Below are positions 1 through 6,158 of a stretch of DNA of 7,621 bases, in pieces. Source of the DNA: Clostridiales bacterium (GTDB taxonomy: Bacteria > Bacillota > Clostridia > Oscillospirales > Acutalibacteraceae); NCBI GenBank assembly GCA_012728445.1, contig JAAYFA010000364.1, forward strand, positions 1 through 7,621, given 5' to 3'. The notes beneath the pieces are model-generated. The model searched no databases and was not told the origin of the DNA. It worked only from the letters and a program-made list of their open reading frames with translations. Every line of letters begins with the position of its first letter. The first letter of the stretch is position 1. The position numbers and the translations under genes were made by a program.

Positions 1-38
1 TGCTTGAACAGTGGGGGTTCATGCGTATCCTAAGCTTC

Positions 39-59
39 GGCAAGAGCAGAGCCCTTGCC
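39..59 (-). terminator. Hairpin just after the sialidase-like stop codon; possible weak terminator
   Basis: Immediately after the TAG stop of the minus-strand gene, the minus-strand RNA can form a 9-bp stem (GGCAAGGGC with GCUCUUGCC) closed by a 3-base UCU loop. One pair is a G-U wobble that works only in the minus-strand RNA; on the plus strand it would be an A-C mismatch, so the structure belongs to the transcript of this gene. No U-run follows the stem, so it is not a textbook intrinsic terminator. It could be a 3'-end stabiliser, a Rho-type end, or chance. An AGGA followed by ATG (minus strand, at 22-20) lies beyond it and might begin another gene outside the window. Confidence 0.35.
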
Positions 60-1331
60 CTAGCTTGGGTTGACGTTATCTTTCTCTTTATCTTTAACCA
101 GCTTATCGGTATCCTCCAACCTGATGCGTTTAGATGCAATGTAGGTATATCGCTTTTCGTCCGGTGTAAATATGCCGTAAGTGGACGTAACAAATGTGCC
201 GTCGGCAAGAACCACGTTACCGCAATAGCCGCAGTCGCTGTTAGCGAGGAGACTTGGCTTGTCCTGATCGGGTAGATAGGTGTGTGCAACTTTAATTCTA
301 TACTGCCCTTCTTTACCGTTTTTAAGGTCATCGTAGGTGCCGACCCACGCAATCCAGCCTTCGCTAAACCAGCCTCTGCCTTCTTTTTTGGGTTCTTTAT
401 AGGTGCTGTTTTTAACAGGGTCACGCTGAATTGAACGAAATGTGATAACGAGTCGTCCATCGGGCAAATAATCGGCCTTGTGGCGTTCGCCGTTAAGGGC
501 TGACGGTGCATAAACAGGGCTGGACCATGTTTTGCCTTCGTCATTTGAAAAACTCAGCATAGAATTAACCTTTTTACTGTTGCTTCGTGTACTCAGGCAA
601 AGTTCATCACCTTTTCCATTGTCCGAGCGAACGCATTCCACTTCACACATATTGCTGCTTTTTTCAATTTTGCGGTAAGTCGAAAAATACTTTTCGGGCG
701 TTGACCAAAGCATTTTACCCTGTGCGTCAAAAGATAATATCGTTTTATAGTTGTAAAAATCACCATCGTGGAAAAGCCCCATCCATTTGTCGACAAATGC
801 ACCGTTTTCCTTGAGTCTCGTAAGGGATGCCATTGCAACGATGGTGATTTGCCCTTTATAAAACAATTGGAATTCGCTCCACGTTTCACCCTCGTTACAA
901 GAAATGGAGCAGTTAAAGCCCCCTGTTGTAGGCTCAAAAGGCCATTTAGGATTAGCTGAAACAAGCAGGATTTTATCCTGTGTTTCGGGAGAATTAAATT
1001 CAAGTCGATAGATCGTGGGTGTTTCTCTTGAAAATTCCCATGATTGAGGAGGGTTTTTAACACCGTTTACGTATGTTTGCCCGCCATCGTAACTGCGCTT
1101 TGAAAGAATAGCACCTTTGCCGTGCCCTTTCGGGTACACCGTAAGAATATCGCCGTTTTTCAGTAAAACAGAATCGGGATGCGCAAGGTATCCTTCCCCG
1201 TAATCTACAACAGATGGCTCAAAAAGACTTCTGTACTTCTCATCTACATTTTGGGGCTTCACGGATAAATCTAACTGCGGTATAGAATAATCGCTTCCTG
1301 TGATTTTTTTCACGCCAAAAATCTTGCCCAT
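60..1331 (-). CDS. Sialidase-family (BNR/Asp-box) protein, cytosolic
   Basis: This 423-residue protein has three Asp-box motifs of the S-x-D/N-x-G-x-T-W/Y type: SYDGGQTY at 80-87, SCNEGETW at 144-151 and SNDEGKTW at 262-269. These mark the turns of a six-bladed sialidase-fold propeller. Conserved-looking stretches include MCEVEC (228-233), STRSN (247-251) with a likely ligand-binding arginine, NGERH (280-284) and DGRLVITFRS (291-300), a pattern I associate with bacterial sialidase-like glycoside hydrolases. The classic N-terminal FRIP motif is not visible; GYLAHPDSV (47-55) occupies that place. There is no signal peptide or membrane segment, so it probably acts on imported sugars or glycosides in the cytosol. 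The substrate is unknown and need not be sialic acid. The ATG start is supported by AGGAG nine bases upstream and by a good promoter. The gene is transcribed divergently from the rest of the window and no sugar transporter or aldolase is visible beside it. The fold is fairly certain, the activity is not. Confidence 0.8.
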   Translation of the reverse strand: MGKIFGVKKITGSDYSIPQLDLSVKPQNVDEKYRSLFEPSVVDYGEGYLAHPDSVLLKNGDILTVYPKGHGKGAILSKRSYDGGQTYVNGVKNPPQSWEFSRETPTIYRLEFNSPETQDKILLVSANPKWPFEPTTGGFNCSISCNEGETWSEFQLFYKGQITIVAMASLTRLKENGAFVDKWMGLFHDGDFYNYKTILSFDAQGKMLWSTPEKYFSTYRKIEKSSNMCEVECVRSDNGKGDELCLSTRSNSKKVNSMLSFSNDEGKTWSSPVYAPSALNGERHKADYLPDGRLVITFRSIQRDPVKNSTYKEPKKEGRGWFSEGWIAWVGTYDDLKNGKEGQYRIKVAHTYLPDQDKPSLLANSDCGYCGNVVLADGTFVTSTYGIFTPDEKRYTYIASKRIRLEDTDKLVKDKEKDNVNPS

Positions 1332-1391
1332 ATAAACAGTCTCCTATCGATATTTTCATCATTCATTTAAGTGTAAATTGTTGACGTTTGC

Positions 1392-1420
1392 ATTATAATG
1401 TAAAAACACAAGGATTACAA
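1392..1420 (-). promoter_or_regulatory. Sigma-A-type promoter of the sialidase-like gene
   Basis: Read on the minus strand there is a -35 TTGTAA (1420-1415), a 17-base spacer and a perfect -10 TATAAT (1397-1392). Transcription would start near 1385, giving a leader of about 54 bases before the ATG at 1331. The -10 sits inside the palindrome CATTATAATG, so a TATAAT also reads on the plus strand, but there the matching -35 position (GTGTAA) is poor. Confidence 0.6.
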
Positions 1421-1423
1421 TAT

Positions 1424-1433
1424 CGTTTAAACG
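1424..1433. promoter_or_regulatory. Perfect palindrome CGTTTAAACG, candidate operator
   Basis: This 10-bp perfect inverted repeat lies just upstream of the -35 box of the sialidase-like gene and about 15 bases upstream of the -35 box of the radical SAM gene. A regulator bound here could affect both divergent promoters. No regulator gene is visible in the window and the site is short, so the role is inferred from position only. Confidence 0.3.
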
Positions 1434-1448
1434 CAAAAAATATAGAGG

Positions 1449-1477
1449 TGGACATTTTAACCGCTGTGTGTTAATAT
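1449..1477 (+). promoter_or_regulatory. Promoter of the radical SAM gene, extended -10
   Basis: A -35 TGGACA (five of six matches to TTGACA) and a -10 TAATAT (four of six) are separated by exactly 17 bases. TG at 1469-1470 gives an extended -10 (TGTTAATAT). Transcription would begin near 1484, leaving a leader of about 45 bases that contains the hairpin at 1488-1505 and the ribosome binding site. This start point lies downstream of the TTG codon at 1478, which argues against that upstream codon as the gene start. Confidence 0.55.
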
Positions 1478-1487
1478 TTGTATGCAT

Positions 1488-1505
1488 CTTTGCAGGTTTG
1501 CAAAG
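1488..1505 (+). promoter_or_regulatory. Inverted repeat in the radical SAM gene leader
   Basis: CTTTGCA and TGCAAAG form a perfect 7-bp inverted repeat around a GGTT loop. It falls at the very 5' end of the predicted mRNA, 7 bases before the AAGGAGG. As RNA it could be a stabilising 5' hairpin; as DNA it could be an operator just downstream of the transcription start. No U-run follows, so it is not a terminator. Confidence 0.4.
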
Positions 1506-1528
1506 TCAAACAAAAGGAGGCTTCCCAT

Positions 1529-2944
1529 TTGACTACAAAAGAAAAAATGCAGCGGGCCGCCGCCGGTGTTGCCATAGATAAAATCTTAAAATATATCGAA
1601 AAAGATCCTCAAAAAAATTTGATTAAGCTTGTGGACAAATCGCAGGGGATTGCGGGTGGGCTTTTTCCTTCCGCCAACTTCGATAAGTTTCGTGAAGCGT
1701 TGAAGGACCCCGATAATATTTGGACCGGTTTTGCACAAGGTATTATAAAAGATATCGACCACGATGTATTGAAAAAAATGATGCTCGCCCTGGGGCTTGG
1801 CGCCGGTTACAACGGCACAAAAGCGGTTCGAAAGAATCGCGAAAAGTACAAATGCAACATTCCGTTTCAGATTTTGCTGGACCCCACAAGCGCCTGCAAC
1901 AAAAACTGCCTCGGCTGTTGGTCTGCGGAATATGGCGATAAACAGAGCCTTACGTATGAAGAGATGGACAGCATTGTTAGCCAAGGCGTTGAGCTCGGTA
2001 CCCATTTTTATATGTTTACGGGTGGCGAACCGCTACTGCGTAAAAAAGATGTTATCAAACTGTGTGAAGCGCACCCCGACTGCGCCTTTCTTTCCTACAC
2101 CAACGCAACACTGGTGGATGACGCTTTTTGTTTGGAAATGAAGCGAGTTGGCAACATTTCCCTTGCCGTGAGCATTGAAGGCTCAAAAGAAATCAATGAC
2201 CTGCGCCGTGGCGAAGGCAGTAGAGACTCCGCTCTTGCCGCCATGGATATGCTTAAAAAACACGGCTGCTTGTTCGGCATTTCCGTTTGCTACACCAGTC
2301 AGAATGTGGAAAGCGTTACAAGCCAAGAGTTTATGGACCTCATGATGGAAAAAGGCGTTAAATTCGCTTGGTATTTCAACTACATGCCCGTCGGCAAAGG
2401 CGCGCAAGAAAGCCTGATTCCCACGCCGGAGCAAAGAAAGCATATGTATGCCTGGCTGCGGGAAACACGAAACAGTAAAACCGGTAATCCGCTGTTTGTG
2501 GTGGACTTCCAAAACGACGCGGAATATGTCGGCGGCTGTATAGCCGGGGGCAGGAATTATTTTCATATCAACTCCGCGGGGGATATGGAACCTTGCGTTT
2601 TTATCCATTATTCGGATTCAAACATCCGCACCCATACCCTGTTGGAAGCGTTGCAAAATCCATTGTTTATGTCCTACTACCACAATCAACCCTTTAACGA
2701 TAACCACCTGCGCCCTTGTCCGATGCTTGAAAACCCGGAGTACCTGCGCAAGATGGTGCATCAAACCGGGGCGAAATCAACCGCCTTGTTGGCGCCGGAG
2801 GATGTGGAAACACTTTGCTCGCGGTGTGACAAATATGCGGCCGACTGGGCGCCGGAGGCAGAGGTGCTGTGGGGCGCATCCAAACATCCAAGCCCGAAAA
2901 CGCAGTATTACAGGGATACGGCAGAGGCGAAAGCAACCGAATAA
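1529..2944 (+). CDS. Radical SAM protein with SPASM-type C-terminal domain
   Basis: The protein is 471 residues long from the TTG at 1529, chosen because AAGGAGG lies 8 bases upstream and the predicted transcript begins after the other in-frame TTG (1478). Residues 1 to about 105 form a mostly helical N-terminal region. The radical SAM core follows, with the CNKNCLGC motif (C123, C127, C130) that holds the 4Fe-4S cluster with S-adenosylmethionine, and GGEP at 165-168. The C-terminal part has extra cysteines (C337, C356, C397, C430, C433, the last two as CSRC) in a SPASM-like pattern, suggesting one or more auxiliary Fe-S clusters. SPASM members often modify peptides or proteins (PqqE, anSME, sactipeptide maturases), but no precursor peptide or sulfatase gene is seen here, so the substrate is unknown. 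It is cytosolic. The next element downstream is the TPP riboswitch of thiT, only about 17 bases after the stop. The family call is firm; the reaction is not known. Confidence 0.9.
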   Translation: MTTKEKMQRAAAGVAIDKILKYIEKDPQKNLIKLVDKSQGIAGGLFPSANFDKFREALKDPDNIWTGFAQGIIKDIDHDVLKKMMLALGLGAGYNGTKAVRKNREKYKCNIPFQILLDPTSACNKNCLGCWSAEYGDKQSLTYEEMDSIVSQGVELGTHFYMFTGGEPLLRKKDVIKLCEAHPDCAFLSYTNATLVDDAFCLEMKRVGNISLAVSIEGSKEINDLRRGEGSRDSALAAMDMLKKHGCLFGISVCYTSQNVESVTSQEFMDLMMEKGVKFAWYFNYMPVGKGAQESLIPTPEQRKHMYAWLRETRNSKTGNPLFVVDFQNDAEYVGGCIAGGRNYFHINSAGDMEPCVFIHYSDSNIRTHTLLEALQNPLFMSYYHNQPFNDNHLRPCPMLENPEYLRKMVHQTGAKSTALLAPEDVETLCSRCDKYAADWAPEAEVLWGASKHPSPKTQYYRDTAEAKATE

Positions 2945-2961
2945 AACAAACAAAAATAGAA

Positions 2962-3076
2962 TAGCAAGGGGTGCTGGCATTTGCCGGCTGAGATTATACC
3001 CGTATACGTCTTTCAATTTAGTTCTGAAAGCCAGTATCGAACCTGATCCGGATAATGCCGGCGTAGGAAGCAGAGA
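2962..3076 (+). ncRNA. TPP riboswitch (THI element) aptamer
   Basis: The RNA matches the THI-box closely. P2 is GGGG (2968-2971) with ACCC (2998-3001). P3 is GCUGGC/GCCGGC (2973-2978 with 2983-2988) around AUUU. The pyrimidine-binding CUGAGA is at 2988-2993. P4 is CCU/AGG (3042-3044 with 3065-3067). P5 is CCGG-AUAAUG-CCGG (3048-3061), followed by the conserved GCGUAGGAAGC. Between P2 and P4 there is an extra hairpin, CUUUCA/UGAAAG (3010-3015 with 3025-3030). P1 is weak and its exact ends are uncertain. It binds thiamine pyrophosphate and controls thiT just downstream through the terminator at 3080-3118. The 3' strand GGCGUA (3060-3065) is the exact complement of UACGCC (3083-3088) in the terminator, which gives a clear antiterminator. 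Confidence 0.95.
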
Positions 3077-3079
3077 TAT

Positions 3080-3118
3080 TTTTACGCCCGCGGATTTTCC
3101 GTTGGGCGTAAAATTTTT
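3080..3118 (+). terminator. Riboswitch-controlled intrinsic terminator
   Basis: A perfect 10-bp stem, TTTTACGCCC (3080-3089) with GGGCGTAAAA (3104-3113), is followed at once by TTTTT. The loop can close further through CGG/CCG (3091-3093 with 3099-3101). It lies between the TPP aptamer and the thiT ribosome binding site, so it is the expression platform: formed when TPP is bound, and disrupted when its 5' arm pairs with the aptamer 3' strand. Confidence 0.9.
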
Positions 3119-3147
3119 CACACAAAAAATGCAGGAGGTCAATTCAA

Positions 3148-3768
3148 ATGGTCAACAAAACACAAAGGTTAACCGTCACGGGGATTATGATAGCTCTTGG
3201 CACTGTGCTATCCATCATCACAATTTTTCGGCTGCCCTACGGCGGCGAAATTACGCTGTTCGGCATGGTGCCTATTCTACTCACGGGGTATCTATTCGGC
3301 GTAAAATGGGGGATCGCCAGTGGCGCGGTGTTTGGTATTATTCAGGGGCTGCTTGGCGCCACCATGTCCGGCGCTTTTATTGGGCAGCGCGTGAGCGGTG
3401 TCATTGCGGTGATGGCCATTGATTATATTATAGCATTCGCTGTTTTAGGTTTTTCGGGCATTTTTAAGAATAAAATCATAAAAACGACGCCTTCTTTTGT
3501 TTTAGGCTGTGTATTTGCGATTTTCCTGCGGTTTTGTGCCCATTTTGTGAGCGGTGTCATCATTTGGGGCTCTTATGCCCAAAGCACGCTCGAAGCGGTT
3601 CACAATTCATTAAGCACCGCGATTCTGACTAATTTTACCGGCACCGGTCTTGCGGCTGTGTACTCGCTGGCTTACAATGCGTCCTTCATGCTGCCGGAAA
3701 TGCTGCTATCGGTTTTTGCCGCGGTTATTATTATCAACGTCAAGTCAGTCAGCCGGTTGGCGGAATAA
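3148..3768 (+). CDS. thiT: Thiamine-binding subunit ThiT of an ECF transporter
   Basis: ThiT is the membrane S-component that captures thiamine and docks to a shared EcfA/EcfA'/EcfT module for ATP-driven uptake; those module genes are not in the window. The 206 residues form about six membrane helices. The characteristic motifs are LPYGGEITLFGMVPI (29-43), DY (92-93), RFCAHFVSGVIIWGSY (128-143) and YSLAYN (172-177), followed by MLPE. H132, G136, W140, Y172 and N177 match in order the thiamine-site residues I recall from Lactococcus ThiT (H125, G129, W133, Y146, N151). The stretch between W140 and Y172 is about 19 residues longer than there, which explains most of the extra length. The start ATG has AGGAGG nine bases upstream. 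Expression is controlled by the TPP riboswitch directly ahead. The identification rests on both the protein motifs and the riboswitch. Confidence 0.95.
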   Translation: MVNKTQRLTVTGIMIALGTVLSIITIFRLPYGGEITLFGMVPILLTGYLFGVKWGIASGAVFGIIQGLLGATMSGAFIGQRVSGVIAVMAIDYIIAFAVLGFSGIFKNKIIKTTPSFVLGCVFAIFLRFCAHFVSGVIIWGSYAQSTLEAVHNSLSTAILTNFTGTGLAAVYSLAYNASFMLPEMLLSVFAAVIIINVKSVSRLAE

Positions 3769-3865
3769 TGAAAGCACGGGAAAGCGTTGCGTGGTTAAAA
3801 ATCTTTGGAACAAGTGCATAAATGACGGGTAAATGTGATGATATTGTAAATTATTTATAATAGGT

Positions 3866-3894
3866 TTGAATTATTCAGAGAAAGATGATAAAAT
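3866..3894 (+). promoter_or_regulatory. Promoter of the zinc-ribbon/TPR gene pair
   Basis: The -35 TTGAAT (3866-3871) and the -10 TAAAAT (3889-3894) are 17 bases apart, and TG at 3886-3887 makes an extended -10 (TGATAAAAT). Transcription would start near 3901, only about 24 bases before the TTG start, just room for the AAGGAGG at 3911-3917. The surrounding 3769-3924 stretch is AT-rich and has another TATAAT (3856-3861) with a poor -35. No terminator for thiT is visible in this gap, so some read-through from thiT is possible. Confidence 0.6.
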
Positions 3895-3924
3895 AACTTA
3901 GTTAGTCAATAAGGAGGTTATAAT

Positions 3925-5481
3925 TTGGGATTTATGGATGATAAGCGCGACGGTTTAGACACGGACAGTGAACTCGACCCGATAGACGAAATTCTCAAAC
4001 GAATCAACGAGAACGAGGTCGATTTGCCGGGTGACCCGCAAGCACAAAGCAATCAAGAGGAAACGGTCGAGACCGTTGTGGAAGAGGCCATCGAGGATGC
4101 GGAAATCGTCGAGAGCGAAACAGAAGATTTAGAGGACATAGCCGACGAATCCGAGCGTTGCGAACGCTGCGGCAAAAGACGCAGAGACACGAGCATAGCG
4201 GAAGATTACGAGTTCTGCGCGCGTTGCCGCGGGGAAATGTTAGTGACCCCGCTTAAATGGCAGGGCTTTGTTGCCGCCGTGTGCGCTATCATTATTGCGG
4301 GTATCGCCGTTGTGGTGGCCGCGTTCACTTCCGTCGTAGCGCTACCGGTCGTGGAGGCAAAAGGCTTTGAAAGGGATAACCGGCTCAGCGACGCGCTCAG
4401 TTCCTATTACATGGCACAGGACGAGGCGGGTAAGCTCAACGAACAGCTGAATATGGAAAACCTGTTTACCATCGGCACCAAAACCTTTGTCAATCAGATG
4501 CTGTTAACCGCAAAAGTGCAAAGCCCGCTTTCGGTTGGGCAAATGCTGGGCACGGCGATTAAAAACGAAAAAAGCTATAAAAACCTTTGGTTAAGAAAGC
4601 TTAAACCGTACAGCGAAATCTTGACCAGGTTCCAAAACACACAAGAGGCTGTGCAGCCGATTGTTGCCGATTACCAGGAGAGCGATCCGAAGGACGTGCC
4701 GTATGATGAACTGATAGCGGAGCTTGAGGCGATGAAAACCGGCGCAGACGCAGCCAAATATGAAGCTTACTTTATCGAGTATTATAAAACATATGTGGCT
4801 GTTTTGGCCGACAAAGGCCCGCAAGTCGAACTTGACCATATGCTTGCCGTAAAAAAACTCGCGCCAAAAGAAACATGGCTGTTCAATTTATACATTGCCG
4901 ACTGCTACAACAGGTTGGAAAAGTATGATGATATGATCGCCGTGTGCGACGAAATTGTGGCGGAAAACGCCAACAGTGTGCAAGCGTATTCCCTTAAAGC
5001 AAGGGTCCACTGCACACGCGGTGAGTTTGATAAAGCCATTGCCGTGAGCGAACAGATGGATAAATACAATCCCAACAATCCGGCCGGATTTGCCTTGGCT
5101 GCGGAAATATACCGCCGCAAAGGCGATGTCGAAAAAGCGGCAAGCATCTGCGCCGAAGGGCTTGAAAAAGTGCCCGGTGGCGGGACGGAGCTTTACCGCC
5201 AACAGGCGATTGTGCTACTGCTCAAGGGTGATAAAAAAGCCGCCTACGAAGCAGCCAACAACGCATATAACTCCGCTTACTATAACCAGGATACGACGCT
5301 CGAACTGATTAACACCGTCGCACTGTGTGCCTCCCTCGCAGAGGAAACCGAGATGTACGAAGAATCAATCAACTTCCTCAAAGAAAACGATGTTGAACTT
5401 GCAGACAATGTTGTGCAGATTATAGCAGGGACGAAAACGCTGCAAGATGGCTTTATCGGCGGAAAGGGTGACGTATTATGA
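3925..5481 (+). CDS. Zinc-ribbon, single-pass membrane, TPR-repeat protein
   Basis: I do not recognise a named family for the whole 518-residue protein. The TTG start is chosen because AAGGAGG lies 7 bases upstream; the next ATG (3934) would be 16 bases away. Residues 1-77 are strongly acidic and probably unstructured. A CxxC pair at C79/C82 and another at C98/C101 form a small zinc ribbon. One hydrophobic segment at about 113-140 should span the membrane. The rest (about 145-518) is helical, with clear TPR-like repeats at roughly 316-349, 353-383, 386-416 and 423-452. With no signal peptide and positive residues before the helix, the zinc ribbon is probably cytosolic and the TPR part outside. 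TPRs bind proteins or peptides, so a scaffold role in an envelope complex is plausible. The stop overlaps the start of the next gene (ATGA), so the two are translationally coupled and likely work together. Domain content is clear; function is unknown. Confidence 0.85.
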   Translation: MGFMDDKRDGLDTDSELDPIDEILKRINENEVDLPGDPQAQSNQEETVETVVEEAIEDAEIVESETEDLEDIADESERCERCGKRRRDTSIAEDYEFCARCRGEMLVTPLKWQGFVAAVCAIIIAGIAVVVAAFTSVVALPVVEAKGFERDNRLSDALSSYYMAQDEAGKLNEQLNMENLFTIGTKTFVNQMLLTAKVQSPLSVGQMLGTAIKNEKSYKNLWLRKLKPYSEILTRFQNTQEAVQPIVADYQESDPKDVPYDELIAELEAMKTGADAAKYEAYFIEYYKTYVAVLADKGPQVELDHMLAVKKLAPKETWLFNLYIADCYNRLEKYDDMIAVCDEIVAENANSVQAYSLKARVHCTRGEFDKAIAVSEQMDKYNPNNPAGFALAAEIYRRKGDVEKAASICAEGLEKVPGGGTELYRQQAIVLLLKGDKKAAYEAANNAYNSAYYNQDTTLELINTVALCASLAEETEMYEESINFLKENDVELADNVVQIIAGTKTLQDGFIGGKGDVL

Positions 5482-5966
5482 GCACGATTTATGTGATTGG
5501 TAAAATTATTACCCTGCCCGGCGCCTACCTTAAAACCTTTTGGGAACATTTTGTCTGCAGACTGCTTGGCATTCCTGTGGAAACCGGGGATTATTTAGTC
5601 TATGACGAAAGGCTCGGCCATGTCGAGCACGAGTTCCCCAAAACCCTGCCGCGTACGTTTTTATTCGCATGGCTACCGGGGCTGATAAACAGACTGCTCG
5701 GTATCCCAATGTTTTTTGCGGGCGCTTTGGGTATTGTGTACCTCGGCGTAGAGCCTATCATCCGCGAATCGGGTGAAAAAACTTGGATCTTCTTTGTTTA
5801 CCTTGTACTGCTATATTTAGGCATTTCCCTGCTGTGCAACATCTTCCCCCTCGTTGAAGATGCCCTGCTCTTGTGGGACAAGCTTTACGGAAAGAACAGC
5901 TCTGCGAATATTGTTTGGAAAGTGTTACTTTTCATCCCGACAGCCTGTATGCTCATCGGCTCTTAA
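5478..5966 (+). CDS. Small membrane protein, apparently cut short by an in-frame TAA
   Basis: The 162-residue product begins at an ATG overlapping the TGA of the preceding gene (ATGA). I do not recognise it firmly. An N-terminal soluble part carries EHFVCRLLGIPVETGDY (23-39) and GHVEHEFPKTLPRTF (47-61). Hydrophobic segments follow at about 61-95, 102-123 and 146-162. The layout faintly recalls degenerate M50-like membrane proteases, but no HExxH is present, so I would not call it a peptidase. The TAA at 5964-5966 falls in the middle of a hydrophobic stretch. The same frame then stays open for 21 codons, starting LEQYSIN and continuing hydrophobic to GLLL, and ends at tandem stops TAA TAG (6030-6035). 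The ancestral protein was thus probably about 184 residues with one more membrane helix. It is likely a partner of the TPR protein upstream. Confidence 0.75.
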   Translation: MSTIYVIGKIITLPGAYLKTFWEHFVCRLLGIPVETGDYLVYDERLGHVEHEFPKTLPRTFLFAWLPGLINRLLGIPMFFAGALGIVYLGVEPIIRESGEKTWIFFVYLVLLYLGISLLCNIFPLVEDALLLWDKLYGKNSSANIVWKVLLFIPTACMLIGS

Positions 5967-6032
5967 TTGGAGCAGTACTCCATCAATATTTTAATTGCGG
6001 TCATTTATATCGCAGTCGGCTTGCTGCTGTAA
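5967..6032 (+). pseudogene. Detached C-terminal helix of the small membrane protein
   Basis: These 21 in-frame codons plus a TAA follow directly on the premature TAA of the small membrane protein. They encode a short polar start (LEQYSIN) and then an almost entirely hydrophobic run typical of a membrane helix. Tandem stop codons end it. They have no start codon with a ribosome binding site of their own. If the stop codon at 5964 was once TAT or TAC, a single base change explains the break. Confidence 0.55.
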
Positions 6033-6158
6033 TAGCTGCATTTATGCGACCAAACCGGGGTTGTCCGATCTTTTTCGAGGCAATCCCTTGTTTTCAAAAT
6101 ACCCGCCTGAACCTTATGGAATAGGCGAAAATTTCTAATTCGAAACGGAGGGCTATTC

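Noticed and set aside
593..1063. 156-codon minus-strand ORF within the sialidase-like gene
   Set aside because: It is an out-of-frame shadow of the sialidase-like gene, which has the Asp boxes, the ribosome binding site and the promoter.
1381..1399. TTGACG close to TATAAT on the plus strand, looking like a consensus promoter
   Set aside because: Only 7 bases separate the two hexamers, so they cannot be used together; the TGGACA-17-TAATAT promoter further down fits better.
1482..1532. 16-codon ORF (MHLCRFAK...) whose TGA overlaps the TTG start of the radical SAM gene, a tempting leader peptide or RiPP precursor
   Set aside because: It has no ribosome binding site, its ATG sits at or before the predicted transcript start, and it contains the gene's own Shine-Dalgarno.
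3768..3821. 17-codon ORF (MKARESVAW...) overlapping the thiT stop as TAATG
   Set aside because: Only a weak GGCGGA precedes it, there is no recognisable product, and such a short ORF is expected by chance. It could be the remnant of a lost gene, but nothing supports that.
5873..6124. 83-codon ORF running through the end of the small membrane protein into the gap before sufC
   Set aside because: It is in another frame of a better-supported gene, its amino acid composition is unnatural, and no ribosome binding site is present.
6104..6127. CGCCT/AGGCG inverted repeat upstream of sufC, considered as a terminator or operator
   Set aside because: Five base pairs with a 14-base loop and no T-run are too weak for a terminator, and no regulator site is recognisable.
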